The notes beneath the pieces are model-generated. The model worked only from the letters and a program-made list of their open reading frames with translations. It was not told the origin of the DNA and did not search any database. 7,001 bases of DNA from an uncultured Clostridia bacterium (GTDB lineage: Bacteria; Bacillota; Clostridia; TANB77; CAG-508): positions 1 through 7,001 of the forward strand of contig CALXJO010000052.1 in NCBI GenBank assembly GCA_944388645.1, written 5' to 3'. Made by a program: the position numbers and the translations under genes. Within the stretch, counting starts at the first letter, position 1, and each line of letters starts with the position of its first letter. Of this stretch, positions 6,445-7,001 are shown piece after piece.

Positions 6445-7001
6445 TTATTCACCATTTATTGTATATTTATTTTTTATTGAATTTAAAATTTCCGTGCTTA
6501 ATCCACACTCTTGTAAATAACCTTCAACATTTGAATATTTCTTATCAATATAATCTAGCAATCCATACATTGTTTCACTTCTAGGATTTATAATGTCAAA
6601 TAAATCTTTTTGTCCTTTTGAATAAGATTGTAACATATCTTTTAAAAATACTCCTGATGCTAAATAATCTTGCACTATTTGCTCTCTATCAACACCTAAT
6701 AAGCTAAGAATTAATGCTGTAACAACTCCTGTTCTATCTTTACCTGCATTACAATAATAAATAATTCCCGTTTTTGCTTCATTTAATATAGTAAATAAGC
6801 TTTTAATTTGCTCTTTTCCTTCTAACATTTCTATATATGAGTCTAAAACTGCATTTTTTTCTTTTGGTAAATTTCCTTTACCATTAATCTGTATATGATT
6901 AAAATAGAATCCTTGATTTTTCATAAATACACTTGGTTTATTTTTTATTTCATCGTCACTTCTTAAATCTATTATTGTTCTAAGATTCATTTGTTTAAGT
7001 A
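6445..7001 (-). CDS. Tyrosine-protein / lipid phosphatase-like protein (N-terminus outside window)
   Basis: The reading frame is open from the window edge to a TAA at 6445-6447. It has an ATG at 6990, but upstream in-frame codons (Leu-Lys-Gln) continue the family sequence without a stop and no Shine-Dalgarno is seen, so this ATG is internal and the gene is 5'-truncated here. From that Met the visible 181 residues contain RTIIDLRSDDE near the start and the active-site P-loop CNAGKDRTG, with nucleophile Cys80 and Arg86 (C-X5-R). A long helix and a C-terminal helical part follow. The C-x-x-G-K-D-R-T-G signature is that of the Y_phosphatase3 group (Listeria LipA, mycobacterial PtpB), which hydrolyse phosphotyrosine and, in some members, phosphoinositides. 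Full proteins are usually about 240-270 residues, so some 60 or more are missing, including the NFRDLGG-type segment. The residue before the Cys is Tyr (YYCNAG) where many members have His. Substrate and cellular role are not evident from the neighbours, and no clear terminator follows the gene. Confidence 0.85.
   Translation of the reverse strand, partial: LKQMNLRTIIDLRSDDEIKNKPSVFMKNQGFYFNHIQINGKGNLPKEKNAVLDSYIEMLEGKEQIKSLFTILNEAKTGIIYYCNAGKDRTGVVTALILSLLGVDREQIVQDYLASGVFLKDMLQSYSKGQKDLFDIINPRSETMYGLLDYIDKKYSNVEGYLQECGLSTEILNSIKNKYTINGE

Noticed and set aside
6445..6990. Treating the ATG at 6990 as the start of a naturally shortened 181-residue phosphatase.
   Set aside because: In-frame coding continues to the window edge with family-like residues and no Shine-Dalgarno precedes the ATG, so window truncation is the simpler explanation.

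Overview
The window is a stretch of AT-rich bacterial chromosome, most consistent with a low-GC Clostridia-type Firmicute. The evidence is strong purine-rich Shine-Dalgarno sites (AGGAGG), a T-box leader, AT-rich codons with TAA/TAG stops, and the family types of the encoded proteins. TGG encodes Trp and no in-frame TGA was noticed, so the standard bacterial code fits. Species cannot be fixed from the sequence. No phage, insertion sequence, CRISPR array, rRNA or tRNA gene is visible. Most of the window is housekeeping, and I do not see a clear candidate for a wholly new system.

Layout. On the + strand, bases 1-365 hold the 3' part of a RimI-type ribosomal-protein N-acetyltransferase gene. Thirty-nine bases later a Lon-like protease of the LonB/LonC (AAA_32) type begins (405-2792), probably in the same transcript. 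On the - strand, converging on it, is a complete isoleucyl-tRNA synthetase gene of the long 'IleS2' type (2895-6056). Only about 100 bases separate the two convergent genes. They contain two identical, oppositely oriented, GC-rich 31-bp palindromic units (2799-2829 and 2858-2888) that act as terminators and are the most unusual non-coding structure here.

Upstream of ileS on the - strand is a complete T-box riboswitch (about 6348 down to 6089). It has an extended -10 promoter, a Stem I with an isoleucine specifier codon, a T-box motif with a UGGU bulge, and a terminator/antiterminator switch. Its logic can be read directly: uncharged tRNA-Ile stabilises the antiterminator and switches ileS on when isoleucine charging is low. 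Further upstream on the same strand is a tyrosine/lipid-phosphatase-like gene (6445 to beyond 7001) whose N-terminus lies outside the window.

The genes share a loose theme of protein synthesis and quality control (ribosomal-protein acetylation, tRNA charging, ATP-linked proteolysis), but nothing shows that they form one dedicated system.
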